From Kiritimatiellia bacterium (GTDB taxonomy: Bacteria > Verrucomicrobiota > Kiritimatiellia > CAIQIC01 > Lenti-01): a DNA stretch of 55,198 nucleotides. The number at the start of each line of letters is the position of its first letter. Position 1 is the first letter of the stretch. The notes beneath the pieces are model-generated. The model worked only from the letters and a program-made list of their open reading frames with translations. It was not told the DNA's origin and made no database searches. Positions 1 through 7,703 of the stretch are shown here, piece by piece. The stretch is taken from NCBI GenBank assembly GCA_017527155.1, contig JAFXQI010000034.1, forward strand, positions 1 through 55,198. The letters are read 5' to 3'. The translations under genes were made by a program, and so were the position numbers.

Positions 1-745
1 CGGGGAAGCGGATGCCGAGGTCGGCGAAGAAGGCGGGCCAGCCGGAGTGGACGGAGGGCGGGTAGTATTCGTGGTTGCCGGTGCAGGCGTAGAGGCCGTC
101 GGGGGCGCGGAGGTCCGCGAGGGGGGCCAGGGCCGGGGCGAAGCGGGCGCAGGAGCCGTCGGCGAAGTCGCCCGTGATGCAGACGAGGTCGGGCGCGGTT
201 TCGTTGGCGCGGCGGACGATGGCACGGGTGCGCCAGGCGCCGGCGATGGGGTCGGCGTGGAGGTCGGAAAGGTGCAGGATGCGGTAGCCGTCGAGGTCGG
301 GCGGAAGGCCCACGACGGGGAGTTCGCGGACGGCCGTGCGGGGCGGGACGACGGCGTTGGCGAAGGCGGTCGCGAGGAGGGCGGCGTTCGCGAGAAGGAG
401 GGCGAGGGCAAGGCGGCGGGCGGGGCGGGGAGAGGGGGCGGGAGGGCGTCGGAGGCGGCGGGCGAGAGCGAGGATGGGCCAGAGGAGGATGGCTTCGAGG
501 AAGAAGAGCAAGGCGAAGCCGCGGAGGAGCTTGAGGGCGGCATAGAGGGGCCCGGGGAGATCGGGCATGAGGTAGCTGTCGCCGAGGTATGAGAGGATCG
601 GCGCCTGCGCGGCGTCAAGCGCGAGGAGCACCGCCAGAAGGATACGCCAGGTTCGCGACGGCCGCAGGGCGCGGACGAGGAGGAACCAGAGGAGGATGTC
701 GCAGAGGAGCGGCCGCACCCAACCGATGAAGTGCCAGAAGAACAT
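1..745 (-). CDS. Membrane-anchored metallophosphoesterase (3' end cut by window)
   Basis: Calcineurin-like phosphoesterase of the YaeI/YkuE type. Reading inward from the ATG at 745 the product begins MFFWHFIGWV and has about four hydrophobic segments in its first ~130 residues. The catalytic core follows with HLSDLHAD (metal ligands D and H), ITGDFADG and GNHEYY, the first three signature blocks. The C-terminal histidine motifs lie beyond base 1, so the gene is partial. It sits 82 bases downstream of the phosphomannomutase on the same strand and may be co-transcribed. No good ribosome binding site precedes the ATG, so the exact start is uncertain. The substrate cannot be told; relatives hydrolyse UDP-diacylglucosamine or small phosphodiesters. 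Confidence 0.85.
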   Translation of the reverse strand, partial: MFFWHFIGWVRPLLCDILLWFLLVRALRPSRTWRILLAVLLALDAAQAPILSYLGDSYLMPDLPGPLYAALKLLRGFALLFFLEAILLWPILALARRLRRPPAPSPRPARRLALALLLANAALLATAFANAVVPPRTAVRELPVVGLPPDLDGYRILHLSDLHADPIAGAWRTRAIVRRANETAPDLVCITGDFADGSCARFAPALAPLADLRAPDGLYACTGNHEYYPPSVHSGWPAFFADLGIRFP

Positions 746-827
746 GGGAGGGAGGAGGGAGAGGAGAGTGGCCGACGGGGCGGCCACTCGCTGGACCTGC
801 TTGGGACGCCGGGGGACGGTGGGCGGG

Positions 828-2156
828 TCAGCCGCGGATGAGGGCGAGGACTTCGTCGCGGCGGGCGGCCATGGCGGCGGGGGTCTTGGCTTCGAGGTTC
901 AGGCGGATCAGGGGTTCGGTGTTGGAGCGGCGGACGTTGAACCACCAGTCGGGGTACTCGAAGGAGAGGCCGTCGAGCTCGCTGATCTCGGCGTCGGAAT
1001 AGCGGTCGCGGAGGCGCGCCAGGACGGCGTCGGCGTCCGCCACCGAGGAGTTGATTTCGCCGCTGGCGCTGTAGCGGCGGATCGGGGCGATCAGCTGCGA
1101 AAGCGTCTTGCCGGACTGGGAGAGGAGGTTCGCGATGTACAGGACCGCCAGCGCGGAGGACTCGGCGAAGGAGTTCTCGCGGAAGTAGTAGTGGCCCGAG
1201 AGTTCGCCCGCGAACAGCGCCCCGACTTCGCGCATCTGCGCCTTGATGAAGGCGTGGCCGACGCGGCTCTTGTGCGGGATGCCGCCCGCTTCTTCGATGG
1301 TTTCGCGCACGGCCCACGAGGAGCGCAGGTCGTAGAAGATGTGGGCGCCCGGGTTCTTCTTGAGGATGGTCTGGGCGATGAGGGCCGTGATCATGTCCAT
1401 GGGGATGATGGCGCCCGTTTCGTCGAGGAAGCCCACGCGGTCGGCGTCGCCGTCGAAGCAGGCGGCGAAGTCGTACTTGCCGGCGCGGACGGCGGCTTGC
1501 GCGGAGGCCAGGGTCGGGGTGTTCAGGGGGTTGGCTTCGTGGTTGGGGAAGGTGCCGTCGAGGGTGTCGAAGAGCGGCGTGACGGTCAGGTTGGGCAGGC
1601 CGAGGAAGACGCCGGCTTCGTAGATGCCCATCGCGTTGGCGTAGTCGCAGAGGATGTGCAGCGGGGACTGGATGTCGGCGAAGGCGCGGAAGTGGGCGAT
1701 GTAGTCGGGGCGGATGTCGTAGGCGGTCAGGGTGCCGGGCGCGGCGGGGGTGGGGCCGTAGGCGCCTTCGTTGACGATGCGCTCGATGTCGAGGATGCCC
1801 GTCGCGCCGGAAAGCGGCACGGCACCGGCGCGGCAGATCTTGAAGCCGTTCCACGGGCCCGGGTTGTGCGAGGCCGTGATCATGACGGAGGCGTCGGCGT
1901 TGAGGAGTTTGTTCGCGTAATAGGACATCGGGGTGGAGCAGAGGCCCAGGTCGATGACGTCGGCACCCTGCTCGAGCAGGCCGCGGGAAAGGGCGTCGAA
2001 GAGGGGCTGGGAGTGCGGGCGCATGTCGCGGCCGATGACGACGCGCTTGCAGCCGAGGAAGGTCTGGATGGCGCGCCCGATCTTGTGGGCGATGTCGTCG
2101 GTGAGGGTGTCGCCGTAGATGCCGCGGATGTCGTATGCCTTGAAAATGCCTGCCAT
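828..2156 (-). CDS. manB: Phosphomannomutase/phosphoglucomutase
   Basis: Cytosolic alpha-D-phosphohexomutase, 442 residues, interconverting hexose-6-phosphate and hexose-1-phosphate for nucleotide-sugar, LPS or exopolysaccharide synthesis. Domain 1 opens with KAYDIRGIYG and carries the phosphoserine loop TASHNP (residues 94-99). The Mg-binding loop DGDADR is at 235-240, the sugar-specificity loop GELSGHYYF follows, and the C-terminal phosphate-binding loop is RRSNTEP. The GELSGH form fits the bacterial PMM/PGM group, which accepts both mannose and glucose phosphates. The start at 2156 has an AAGGAGA ribosome binding site. A much longer open frame extends upstream but is only a high-GC read-through. 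The mutarotase gene diverges from it at 2359, which suits a shared role in hexose-phosphate metabolism. Confidence 0.95.
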   Translation of the reverse strand: MAGIFKAYDIRGIYGDTLTDDIAHKIGRAIQTFLGCKRVVIGRDMRPHSQPLFDALSRGLLEQGADVIDLGLCSTPMSYYANKLLNADASVMITASHNPGPWNGFKICRAGAVPLSGATGILDIERIVNEGAYGPTPAAPGTLTAYDIRPDYIAHFRAFADIQSPLHILCDYANAMGIYEAGVFLGLPNLTVTPLFDTLDGTFPNHEANPLNTPTLASAQAAVRAGKYDFAACFDGDADRVGFLDETGAIIPMDMITALIAQTILKKNPGAHIFYDLRSSWAVRETIEEAGGIPHKSRVGHAFIKAQMREVGALFAGELSGHYYFRENSFAESSALAVLYIANLLSQSGKTLSQLIAPIRRYSASGEINSSVADADAVLARLRDRYSDAEISELDGLSFEYPDWWFNVRRSNTEPLIRLNLEAKTPAAMAARRDEVLALIRG

Positions 2157-2358
2157 GGGTGTCTCCTTGTGGTGAATGGAGCCGATTCTAGCGGGTGGGG
2201 GGAAAAGGGAAAGAGAAAAAAATGACGGTGCGGATGGCGAGTTTGCGGGGATTTGGCGGTTTGAGGATTTGCGACTTGGGGAGGGGGAAAGAAGGAGAAG
2301 GATGGGGAAGGCGGGTTCGGGCTTGCCAGGGCGGGGAGGGGGGCGGCATAGTGGGGGC

Positions 2359-3288
2359 ATGGGCGATTGCGAACAGGATTGGACGGCGGAATGTGCCGCG
2401 CTGGACCGGCGGTGGGGGAGGCCGGGGCGGGTGGCGTTCCGTCCGTCGGCTGTCGGGCCGGTGGTCCGGCTGTCGGGTCCGGGAGGGACGGCGGAGGTGG
2501 CGTTGCTGGGGGCGCAGACGGTGGGCTGGGTTCCGGCGTGGGGCGGCGAGGTGCTGTACTGGCCGGAGGGCAAAGCGGCGATCGGCGAGGAGGTGCATGG
2601 CGGGATTCCGGTATGCTGGCCGTGGTTCGGGCGGATGGGGCCGGAGGGTTCGCGGATGCATGGGGTGGCGCGGTATGGCCGGTTCGAGGTGGTGGCGGTG
2701 GAGGCGGCAGGGGAGCGGACGGAGGTTGGGCTGCGACTGGAGGCCTCGGAGGCGACGCGGGCGGCCTTCCCGCACGGATTCCGGTTGGAGGTGCGGATTG
2801 GGGTAGGGGAGGCGCTGGCGGTTTCGATGGAGGCGGCGAACACGGGGGCGGAGGCGTTTGCGGTGACGGCGGGATTCCATCCGTATCTGCGGGTTTCGGA
2901 TGCGGCCGGGGTTCGGGTGGAAGGGTTCGCCGGGGCGCGGTATCTCGATTGGACGGCCGATGCGGATGGGCGGGAGCAGCACGCCGTGCAGGCGGGCGCG
3001 TACCGTCCGGTTCCCGGCAGCCGGGTTTTCGCGGAGGCGCGGTCCGTGTGCCGTCTGCGCGATGCGGGGCTTGGGCGGACGGTCGTCCTCGAAGCGGCGG
3101 GGCACACGCGGTGGTGCGTGTGGCGGGCGGATGCGGCGACATTGCCGCGGGGAAACCTGCTCCCGGAGGATGCGGCGGAGTTCGTGTGCGTGGAGCCGGT
3201 GGTGTTCCCGCGGTGCGATGCGGTGGTGCTGGAGCCGGGGGGGCGGCAGACGATGTCGCTGGCGTTGCGAACGGAGGGGGTACGGTGA
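2359..3288 (+). CDS. D-hexose-6-phosphate mutarotase (YeaD-like aldose-1-epimerase)
   Basis: Galactose-mutarotase-fold protein, 309 residues, that would interconvert alpha and beta anomers of hexose-6-phosphates. The family blocks GGIPVCWPWFG, MHGVARYGRFEV and GFHPYLRVSD (active-site His) are in the right order, with CVEPVVFPRCD near the C-terminus where the catalytic acid and binding residues lie. The ATG at 2359 gives MGDCEQDWTA and fits family length. The upstream in-frame extension is low complexity and unlikely to be translated. The stop codon overlaps the GTG start of the next gene (GTGA), so the two are translationally coupled. Confidence 0.85.
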   Translation: MGDCEQDWTAECAALDRRWGRPGRVAFRPSAVGPVVRLSGPGGTAEVALLGAQTVGWVPAWGGEVLYWPEGKAAIGEEVHGGIPVCWPWFGRMGPEGSRMHGVARYGRFEVVAVEAAGERTEVGLRLEASEATRAAFPHGFRLEVRIGVGEALAVSMEAANTGAEAFAVTAGFHPYLRVSDAAGVRVEGFAGARYLDWTADADGREQHAVQAGAYRPVPGSRVFAEARSVCRLRDAGLGRTVVLEAAGHTRWCVWRADAATLPRGNLLPEDAAEFVCVEPVVFPRCDAVVLEPGGRQTMSLALRTEGVR

Positions 3289-4355
3289 ACGCGGGCGCGG
3301 TGGAATTGGCGATCGTCGGCGGCGGGGCGGCGGGACTGTTTGCGGCGGCGGTGGCGCGGGACCGGGGCGTCGGGTGCGTGCTGATCGAACGCAAGGCGCG
3401 GGTGGGGAGCAAGATGCTGATGACGGCGAACGGGCGGTGCAATTTCACGAAAGACCTGCCGCCGGAGCGGATGCTGGCGGACATCGGCGAGCCGGTGGCA
3501 TCGTTCGTGCGGCCGGCGCTGGAGGCGTGTCCGCCGGCGGCCATCGCGGCGGCGTTGCGGGACTGCGGGCTGCGCACCCGGCGGATGGAGGACGGGCGGC
3601 TGTTCCCGGCGAGCGGGAAGGCGGCGGACGTGGTACATGTCTTCGGCGACCGCTTGCGGGAAGGGGCGGTGCCGCTGCTGACGAACGCGCCGGTGTGCGG
3701 CTTGCGCCGGGAGTCAGGCGGGGGATGGACCGTGCAGTTGCAGGACTTTTCCGTGTCCGCGGCGAACGTGCTGGTCGCCACGGGGGGGATGTCCTTCCCG
3801 AAGACGGGATCGGTGGGGGACGGCCAGACGTTCGCCCGCCAGCTCGGTCTGGCAATCGAGCCCTGCCGCGCGGGCCTGGTGGGGGTCGAGACGGACGAGA
3901 GGACGGTGCAACGTCTGGCCGGACGGCGCTACGAGGAGGGGGCGACGGCGGCGGTGGTGCTGGACGGGCACGGGCGTGTCCGGTGCGCCGGAGAGGTCGA
4001 ATTCGAGCCGTGGGGCGTGTCCGGGGCGGCCGTCTACGACTGCACGCGCTGGGTGGCCCGCCACCGTCCGCACGCCTGGGAGCTGCGGTTGGAGACGGCC
4101 GATGGTGTGTTCATGCTGCGCCATCCGCGTCCGCGGCCGCTGAAGGAGGCCATCGTGACGGTCGGCGGGGTGTCGCGCGACGCGGTGGACCCGCGGACGA
4201 TGGGCGCGCGGGGGCTGCCGGGACTGTACTTCGCCGGGGAGGTTCTGGACATCGACGGGCCGACCGGAGGGTACAACCTGACGCTGGCTTTCGCGACGGC
4301 CTCCCTGGCCGTGGAGGCCATCGCCGGCAGGCGGGGTGGGGGACGACGGGCGTAG
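3285..4355 (+). CDS. YhiN/HI0933-family NAD(P)/FAD-dependent oxidoreductase
   Basis: Flavoprotein of the BaiN/RdsA (YhiN) family. The N-terminus has the dinucleotide-binding GGGAAGLFAA (about residues 12-21) and the family hallmark MTANGRCNFT. The middle has VLVATGGMSFPKTGS and the C-terminus LYFAGEVLDIDGPTGGYNLT, typical of the FAD-closing segment. At 356 residues it is shorter than usual (about 400), with the central insert domain trimmed. The GTG start at 3285 has ribosome binding site GGAGGGGG and overlaps the mutarotase stop by four bases. The substrate is unknown; characterised relatives reduce bile-acid intermediates or act on rRNA. Confidence 0.85.
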   Translation: MNAGAVELAIVGGGAAGLFAAAVARDRGVGCVLIERKARVGSKMLMTANGRCNFTKDLPPERMLADIGEPVASFVRPALEACPPAAIAAALRDCGLRTRRMEDGRLFPASGKAADVVHVFGDRLREGAVPLLTNAPVCGLRRESGGGWTVQLQDFSVSAANVLVATGGMSFPKTGSVGDGQTFARQLGLAIEPCRAGLVGVETDERTVQRLAGRRYEEGATAAVVLDGHGRVRCAGEVEFEPWGVSGAAVYDCTRWVARHRPHAWELRLETADGVFMLRHPRPRPLKEAIVTVGGVSRDAVDPRTMGARGLPGLYFAGEVLDIDGPTGGYNLTLAFATASLAVEAIAGRRGGGRRA

Positions 4356-4404
4356 CCAGATCGGTTTGCGGAATGGGGTGGCCGCCCCGCGGGGAGCCCA
4401 CGAC

Positions 4405-4430
4405 GCGCGGGGAACGCGTACGTTCTCCCC
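4405..4430. terminator. Possible bidirectional terminator between convergent genes
   Basis: Between the convergent flavoprotein and sigma-54 regulator genes lies an imperfect hairpin, GGGGAACG and CGTTCTCCCC around CGTA, without a clear T-run on either side. It is placed where a shared terminator would be expected but is not convincing by itself. Confidence 0.3.
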
Positions 4431-4434
4431 GTCC

Positions 4435-5952
4435 TCACCCGCCCAGCTTCTCGCGGACCGTGTTGCGCGAGATGCCGAGGACGCGGGCCGTCTCCGTCGC
4501 GTTCTTCCCGTGGCGTTCCCATACGCCTCGGACGTGGGCGCGGACGATTTCGTCCAGCGGTACGTCTCCGCCGATTGCGGGGGCGTCCGTCTTGGTTGAC
4601 GCGGTGAGGCCGGAGCGTGTGCGTTCTTCTTCCAGCAGTTCGGGGATCGTCCGGTCGGGGAAGAGCGCCGCCCGTTCCAGGACGTTGCCCAGTTCGCGGA
4701 CGTTGCCGGGCCACGACCACGCGGCCAGCGCGTCCAGGTCGGCGGCGGAGAGGGACTTGCGGCCCGGGGCCATGACCCGCCACATCTCCCGTGCGATCGG
4801 GCGCAGGTCCTCCGGCCTTTCCCGGAGGGGCGGCACCCGCAGCTCGGCCACGGCCAGGCGCCAGTACAAATCTTCCCGGAAGCTTCCTTCCCGCACCCGC
4901 GCCGCCAGGTCGCGGTTGGTTGCGGCGACGACGCGCACGTCCACCGCGATTTCCCGCGCGCTGCCGACGGGCTGGATGCGTCCCTCCTGCAGCACGCGCA
5001 GGAGGACGCCCTGGACTTCCGGCGGCAGTTCGGCGATTTCGTCGAGGAACAACGTCCCGCCGTCCGCCTCCCGGAAGAGGCCCGGGCTGTCCGACGCCGC
5101 TCCGGTGAACGCCCCCCGAACGTGGCCGAACAGGCGGCTTTCGAGCAGGTCGCGCGCCACGGTCGCGCAGTTGAACGCCAGGAACGGCCCCTTCCGCTCC
5201 GACTGCACGTGGAGCTGCTGCGCGACGGTTTCCTTGCCGACGCCGCTTTCGCCGGTGACCAGCACCCGCATCGCGCCGCTGCGCGCGACGCGCCCGATGT
5301 CCTTGCGCAGCCGCCGCATGGCCGGACTTTCCGCCACCAGCCGCCGGTATCCGAACGACCGGTACGACGCGACCAGCCGCCGCGCCGCCGCATCCCACGC
5401 CTCCGGTCCCCGGCCCGCCGCGAGGTCCCGCGCGAGGCTTTCCAGCGGTTCGAGTCCGCGCGTGTTGGCGAAGCTCCACTCCGCCGCGGCCATCCGTTCC
5501 CGCCAGGACGCCGCCGCGCCGCCGCCCTTCCCGTCGTGCAGGGCCAGCAGGTCCGGGGCCTCCGCGCCGGCGGTGCGGGCGGCCACCCGTACGAGGTCCT
5601 CGTCCTCCCCGCCGACGCGTGCGTCGAAGAGCCGCCGGATGTCGTCCGGCAGCCCGGCCGGGACGCCGATGCCGTACGCGCTCAGCCATTCGATTCCGGC
5701 GCCGGCCTTTTTCGCCGCCCGCAGCGCCTTCCGCAAGCGCTCCGGCTCGGCCGACAGCCCCACGCCGAGCAGCAGGACGCGGCGCCACTCCCGCCCGTCC
5801 ATCCGCCCCTCCAGCACGTCCGGCAGCATCTGCCGGCTCGCGAACGCCAGCTCCGCCCCCGGATGCCGCCGCAGCACCGCCGCCGCCGCCACCAGGTATT
5901 CCTCCAGGGCCCCGAGCCCCGACACGACCAAGATCCGTCCGTTCTTTTCCAT
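4435..5952 (-). CDS. Sigma-54-dependent transcriptional activator with unknown N-terminal sensor domain
   Basis: Enhancer-binding protein of 505 residues that would remodel sigma-54 RNA polymerase by ATP hydrolysis. The AAA+ core has Walker A GESGVGK (234-240), the sigma-54-contacting loop GAFTGA (280-285), Walker B GGTLFLDEI, and sensor and arginine-finger region RVVAATNRD and FREDLYWRL. A Fis-type helix-turn-helix ends the protein (ATETARVLGISRNTVREKL). The first ~200 residues look like alternating helix/strand (GRILVVSGLGAL, RRVLLLGVGLSA) and are not a response-regulator receiver, since no phosphorylatable Asp pattern is seen, nor an obvious GAF or PAS domain. Ribosome binding site AGGGAGGGG precedes ATG 5952. 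Three sigma-54 promoters in the next 13 kb are candidate targets (inference). Confidence 0.9.
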   Translation of the reverse strand: MEKNGRILVVSGLGALEEYLVAAAAVLRRHPGAELAFASRQMLPDVLEGRMDGREWRRVLLLGVGLSAEPERLRKALRAAKKAGAGIEWLSAYGIGVPAGLPDDIRRLFDARVGGEDEDLVRVAARTAGAEAPDLLALHDGKGGGAAASWRERMAAAEWSFANTRGLEPLESLARDLAAGRGPEAWDAAARRLVASYRSFGYRRLVAESPAMRRLRKDIGRVARSGAMRVLVTGESGVGKETVAQQLHVQSERKGPFLAFNCATVARDLLESRLFGHVRGAFTGAASDSPGLFREADGGTLFLDEIAELPPEVQGVLLRVLQEGRIQPVGSAREIAVDVRVVAATNRDLAARVREGSFREDLYWRLAVAELRVPPLRERPEDLRPIAREMWRVMAPGRKSLSAADLDALAAWSWPGNVRELGNVLERAALFPDRTIPELLEEERTRSGLTASTKTDAPAIGGDVPLDEIVRAHVRGVWERHGKNATETARVLGISRNTVREKLGG

Positions 5953-6197
5953 GCCCCTCCCTCTACCCGGCCCATTCCGCGCCGTCAAGCCCCATGTGCC
6001 CAGTATTTGACCTGCCGCTCAATTCTTGTGCGAAATCCCGGCAACCTCCGTGTCTCCGTCCTCCGCGCGCTCCGTGTTTGGCGCCGCCAGCCCGAGGCGG
6101 AACAGCCCACTTCCCTTCCACTCCCCTTCCACTCAAGCGGGTCTGCCGAGCCTTTTCTTCGTTCACTGCGCGCCCGCAGGCGCGCCTCCTTGCGGTG

Positions 6198-6635
6198 TCA
6201 CGCAAACGGATCGGACAGAACCCTGAAGCCGGCATCCCGGAAATCGCGGACATTGCGGGTGTGGAACTCGTCCACGCCCCAGTACTTGAGCGTCTCGGCG
6301 AGCCGCATGTCATGGATGCGGCGGCGGGCGAACCCGGAGGCGGCGGCGCGGCGCCACACGGCGTTCATGGCGGATGGCGAGGGCGGAACGTCCACGACCG
6401 TCCACGCCGGATTTCCCCGGTACGCGCCCACCACGGCCGCCGCCTCCCCCGCCGAAAGCGGATGCTTCTGCACGACCGGGTTGCGCAGCAGGCAATACAG
6501 CTCCACGAGCACCTGCTCCGCCACCGCGAACTGCGGATCGTCGGCATGGGCGGCGATGAAAGCGTATGCGGCCTCGTGGTTGGCGTCATCGGGGTTGCAG
6601 GCCGCGAAGAAAACGTTGGTGTCGCAGGAAACCAT
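6198..6635 (-). CDS. PIN-domain toxin (VapC-like ribonuclease)
   Basis: Putative Mg-dependent RNase toxin of 145 residues. MVSCDTNVFFAACNPDD carries the first acidic residue of the PIN active site, AVAEQVLVELYCLL the central acidic helix, and the tail IHDMRLAETLKYWGVDEFHTRNVRDF the last acidic residues, with the usual 'RNxxDF' ending of PIN toxins. ATG 6635 has a GGAGG ribosome binding site. It starts 10 bases after the stop of the RHH antitoxin gene, the standard antitoxin-first order. A VapC-type tRNA or mRNA target is likely but not shown. Confidence 0.85.
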   Translation of the reverse strand: MVSCDTNVFFAACNPDDANHEAAYAFIAAHADDPQFAVAEQVLVELYCLLRNPVVQKHPLSAGEAAAVVGAYRGNPAWTVVDVPPSPSAMNAVWRRAAASGFARRRIHDMRLAETLKYWGVDEFHTRNVRDFRDAGFRVLSDPFA

Positions 6636-6645
6636 GCCGCCTCCG

Positions 6646-6900
6646 TCAATCGTCCCGGTCCGCGTAGATGCGTTCCCGCCAGTCCCCGTCCGCGAACGGA
6701 TCGGCGGCGAGCCCGGTGGGGCGGCAGAGCGGCGGCTTCCAGCGTACGGGTTCCTCCCCCACGCCCTCGACGGCATGGACGGTGATGTACAGTTCCAGCG
6801 CGTTGCGGCAGACCTCGGCCACGCTGCTTTCCCGGCTTTCCGCAAAGCGGCGGACCCGGCTGAACAGCGCATCGGACAGTTGGACTTGCGTGCGTGTCAT
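6646..6900 (-). CDS. Ribbon-helix-helix (CopG-like) antitoxin
   Basis: An 84-residue partner of the downstream PIN toxin. MTRTQVQLSDALFSRVRRFAE is the classic ribbon followed by helix of RHH DNA-binding antitoxins, then SVAEVCRNALELYI. The C-terminal half (GLAADPFADGDWRERIYADRDD) is acidic and disordered-looking and would thread into the toxin. The start is fixed at 6900 by the family pattern. No Shine-Dalgarno precedes it, and the promoter lies so close that the message may be leaderless (see promoter entry). RHH antitoxins normally repress their own promoter. Confidence 0.85.
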   Translation of the reverse strand: MTRTQVQLSDALFSRVRRFAESRESSVAEVCRNALELYITVHAVEGVGEEPVRWKPPLCRPTGLAADPFADGDWRERIYADRDD

Positions 6901-6936
6901 GGTGTAAAAAATACATCGCCATCGTTTTGATGTCAA
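6901..6936 (-). promoter_or_regulatory. Strong sigma-70 promoter of the RHH/PIN pair, possibly leaderless
   Basis: On the minus strand a perfect -35 TTGACA (6936-6931) is followed after 17 bases by -10 TATTTT (6913-6908). Transcription would start about 6901, immediately at the antitoxin ATG at 6900, where there is no ribosome binding site. This suggests a leaderless antitoxin transcript. Confidence 0.7.
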
Positions 6937-6988
6937 TCGCCCATCCCCGTTTCCCGCCCCTGCCGGCGCGCGGGCGCCCGCCTGGGCA

Positions 6989-7096
6989 GGTTGAAAGGTT
7001 GAAAAGTTGAAAGGTTGAAAAGTTGAAAGGTTGAAAAGTTGAAAGGTTGGTGGAATTTGTTGAACGGCCATTCTTCAACTTTTCAACCTTTCAACC
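6989..7096. repeat. Octamer tandem repeat with facing inverted copy
   Basis: Alternating octamers TTGAAAGG and TTGAAAAG run seven times from 6989 to 7047. After a 25-base gap the complement (TTCAACTTTTCAACCTTTCA) follows at 7073-7096, so the block can fold into a long hairpin. It lies upstream of the antitoxin promoter. Confidence 0.9.
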
Positions 7097-7140
7097 CTCG
7101 CGGCGGCCACCGTGCCGCGCGCGCGTGAGCGCACCGCACA

Positions 7141-7171
7141 CTCGTCTCTCGTCACTCGTCTCTCGTCTCTG
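7141..7171. repeat. Heptamer tandem repeat (CTCGTCT/CTCGTCA)
   Basis: Four or more heptamers of CTCGTCT with CTCGTCA variants. A second array of the same unit is at 20706-20737, and both are preceded by GCGCACCGCA, so they belong to one dispersed family. Confidence 0.85.
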
Positions 7172-7646
7172 TGCGCCACTTGTCACCCATCCCATTCTTT
7201 ACAAAACCAAAATTGGACTTTGATTTTGTAAATAATTGCCAAAGACCTTTCTGGAGAAGTATTGCAAGCGACATTCAACAAATGTGTTGAAGAGGCCTTG
7301 GCTGGCATCCATTAATCCTTGGGATTTTCCCGGTCATTGGGAACCTGGCGCCGCGGCGTCAAGCCAGCGATTGTGCAAAACCCGCTGGTGTTTTCGACAG
7401 GATTTACAAGATTCACAGGATTGGAATCCATGTTTTTTCCCCTCCAAGCAATCCTGCCCATCCAGTAAATCCTGTCCAAAACTCCTCCCGCCACAGGCTG
7501 CCCAAAAACTGACCACCCCGCCCAAAAACTTCCCACGCACCTCCCTCCCGCCCCATCTTCACCCGGCTGTTCCTCCCCCGTTTCCGCCCCCATTCCCCCG
7601 TAAATCCTGCCCATCCTGCAATCCTGTCGAAAAAACTTTCCGCCGT
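7172..7646. other. Gene-free leader region of the tandem-AAA+ gene, filled with repeats
   Basis: No credible gene. The region contains an AT-rich stretch at 7198-7235, a GCCAGCGATTGTGCAAAACC motif shared with 17707-17726, one direct copy (7394-7423) and two inverted copies (7450-7481, 7600-7633) of the GACAGGATTTACAAGATT repeat, and the CCGCCCAAAAACTGACCA block also found at 16010 and 17799. It resembles a diverged version of the promoter cassette duplicated at 15939 and 17728. Confidence 0.7.
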
Positions 7647-7662
7647 TGGCACGCCTCCTGCT
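7647..7662 (+). promoter_or_regulatory. Sigma-54 (-24/-12) promoter of the tandem-AAA+ gene
   Basis: TGGCACGCCTCCTGCT matches the -24/-12 consensus TGGCACG-N4-TTGC, with the invariant GG and GC ten bases apart. The flank TTTCCGCCGT is identical to that of the two other sigma-54 sites in the window. The predicted start is near 7673, about 30 bases before the ATG. Confidence 0.8.
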
Positions 7663-7703
7663 TCTCCGTTGTCGGAACCAAACGACAACACAGGAGACAC
7701 CCC

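Noticed and set aside
696-2225. 509-residue plus-strand open frame opposite phosphomannomutase
   Set aside because: Shadow frame; the phosphomannomutase motifs on the minus strand are unambiguous.
2900-6010. 1036-residue plus-strand open frame across several genes
   Set aside because: Arg/Gly-rich shadow spanning both the flavoprotein gene and the opposite strand of the sigma-54 regulator.
6989-7171. CRISPR array
   Set aside because: Repeats are 7-8 bases with no spacers, and no cas genes occur in the window.
7236-7703. In-frame N-terminal extension of the tandem-AAA+ protein from TTG 7236
   Set aside because: It would translate several dispersed repeats and the sigma-54 promoter itself; ATG 7704 has a ribosome binding site and lies downstream of the promoter.
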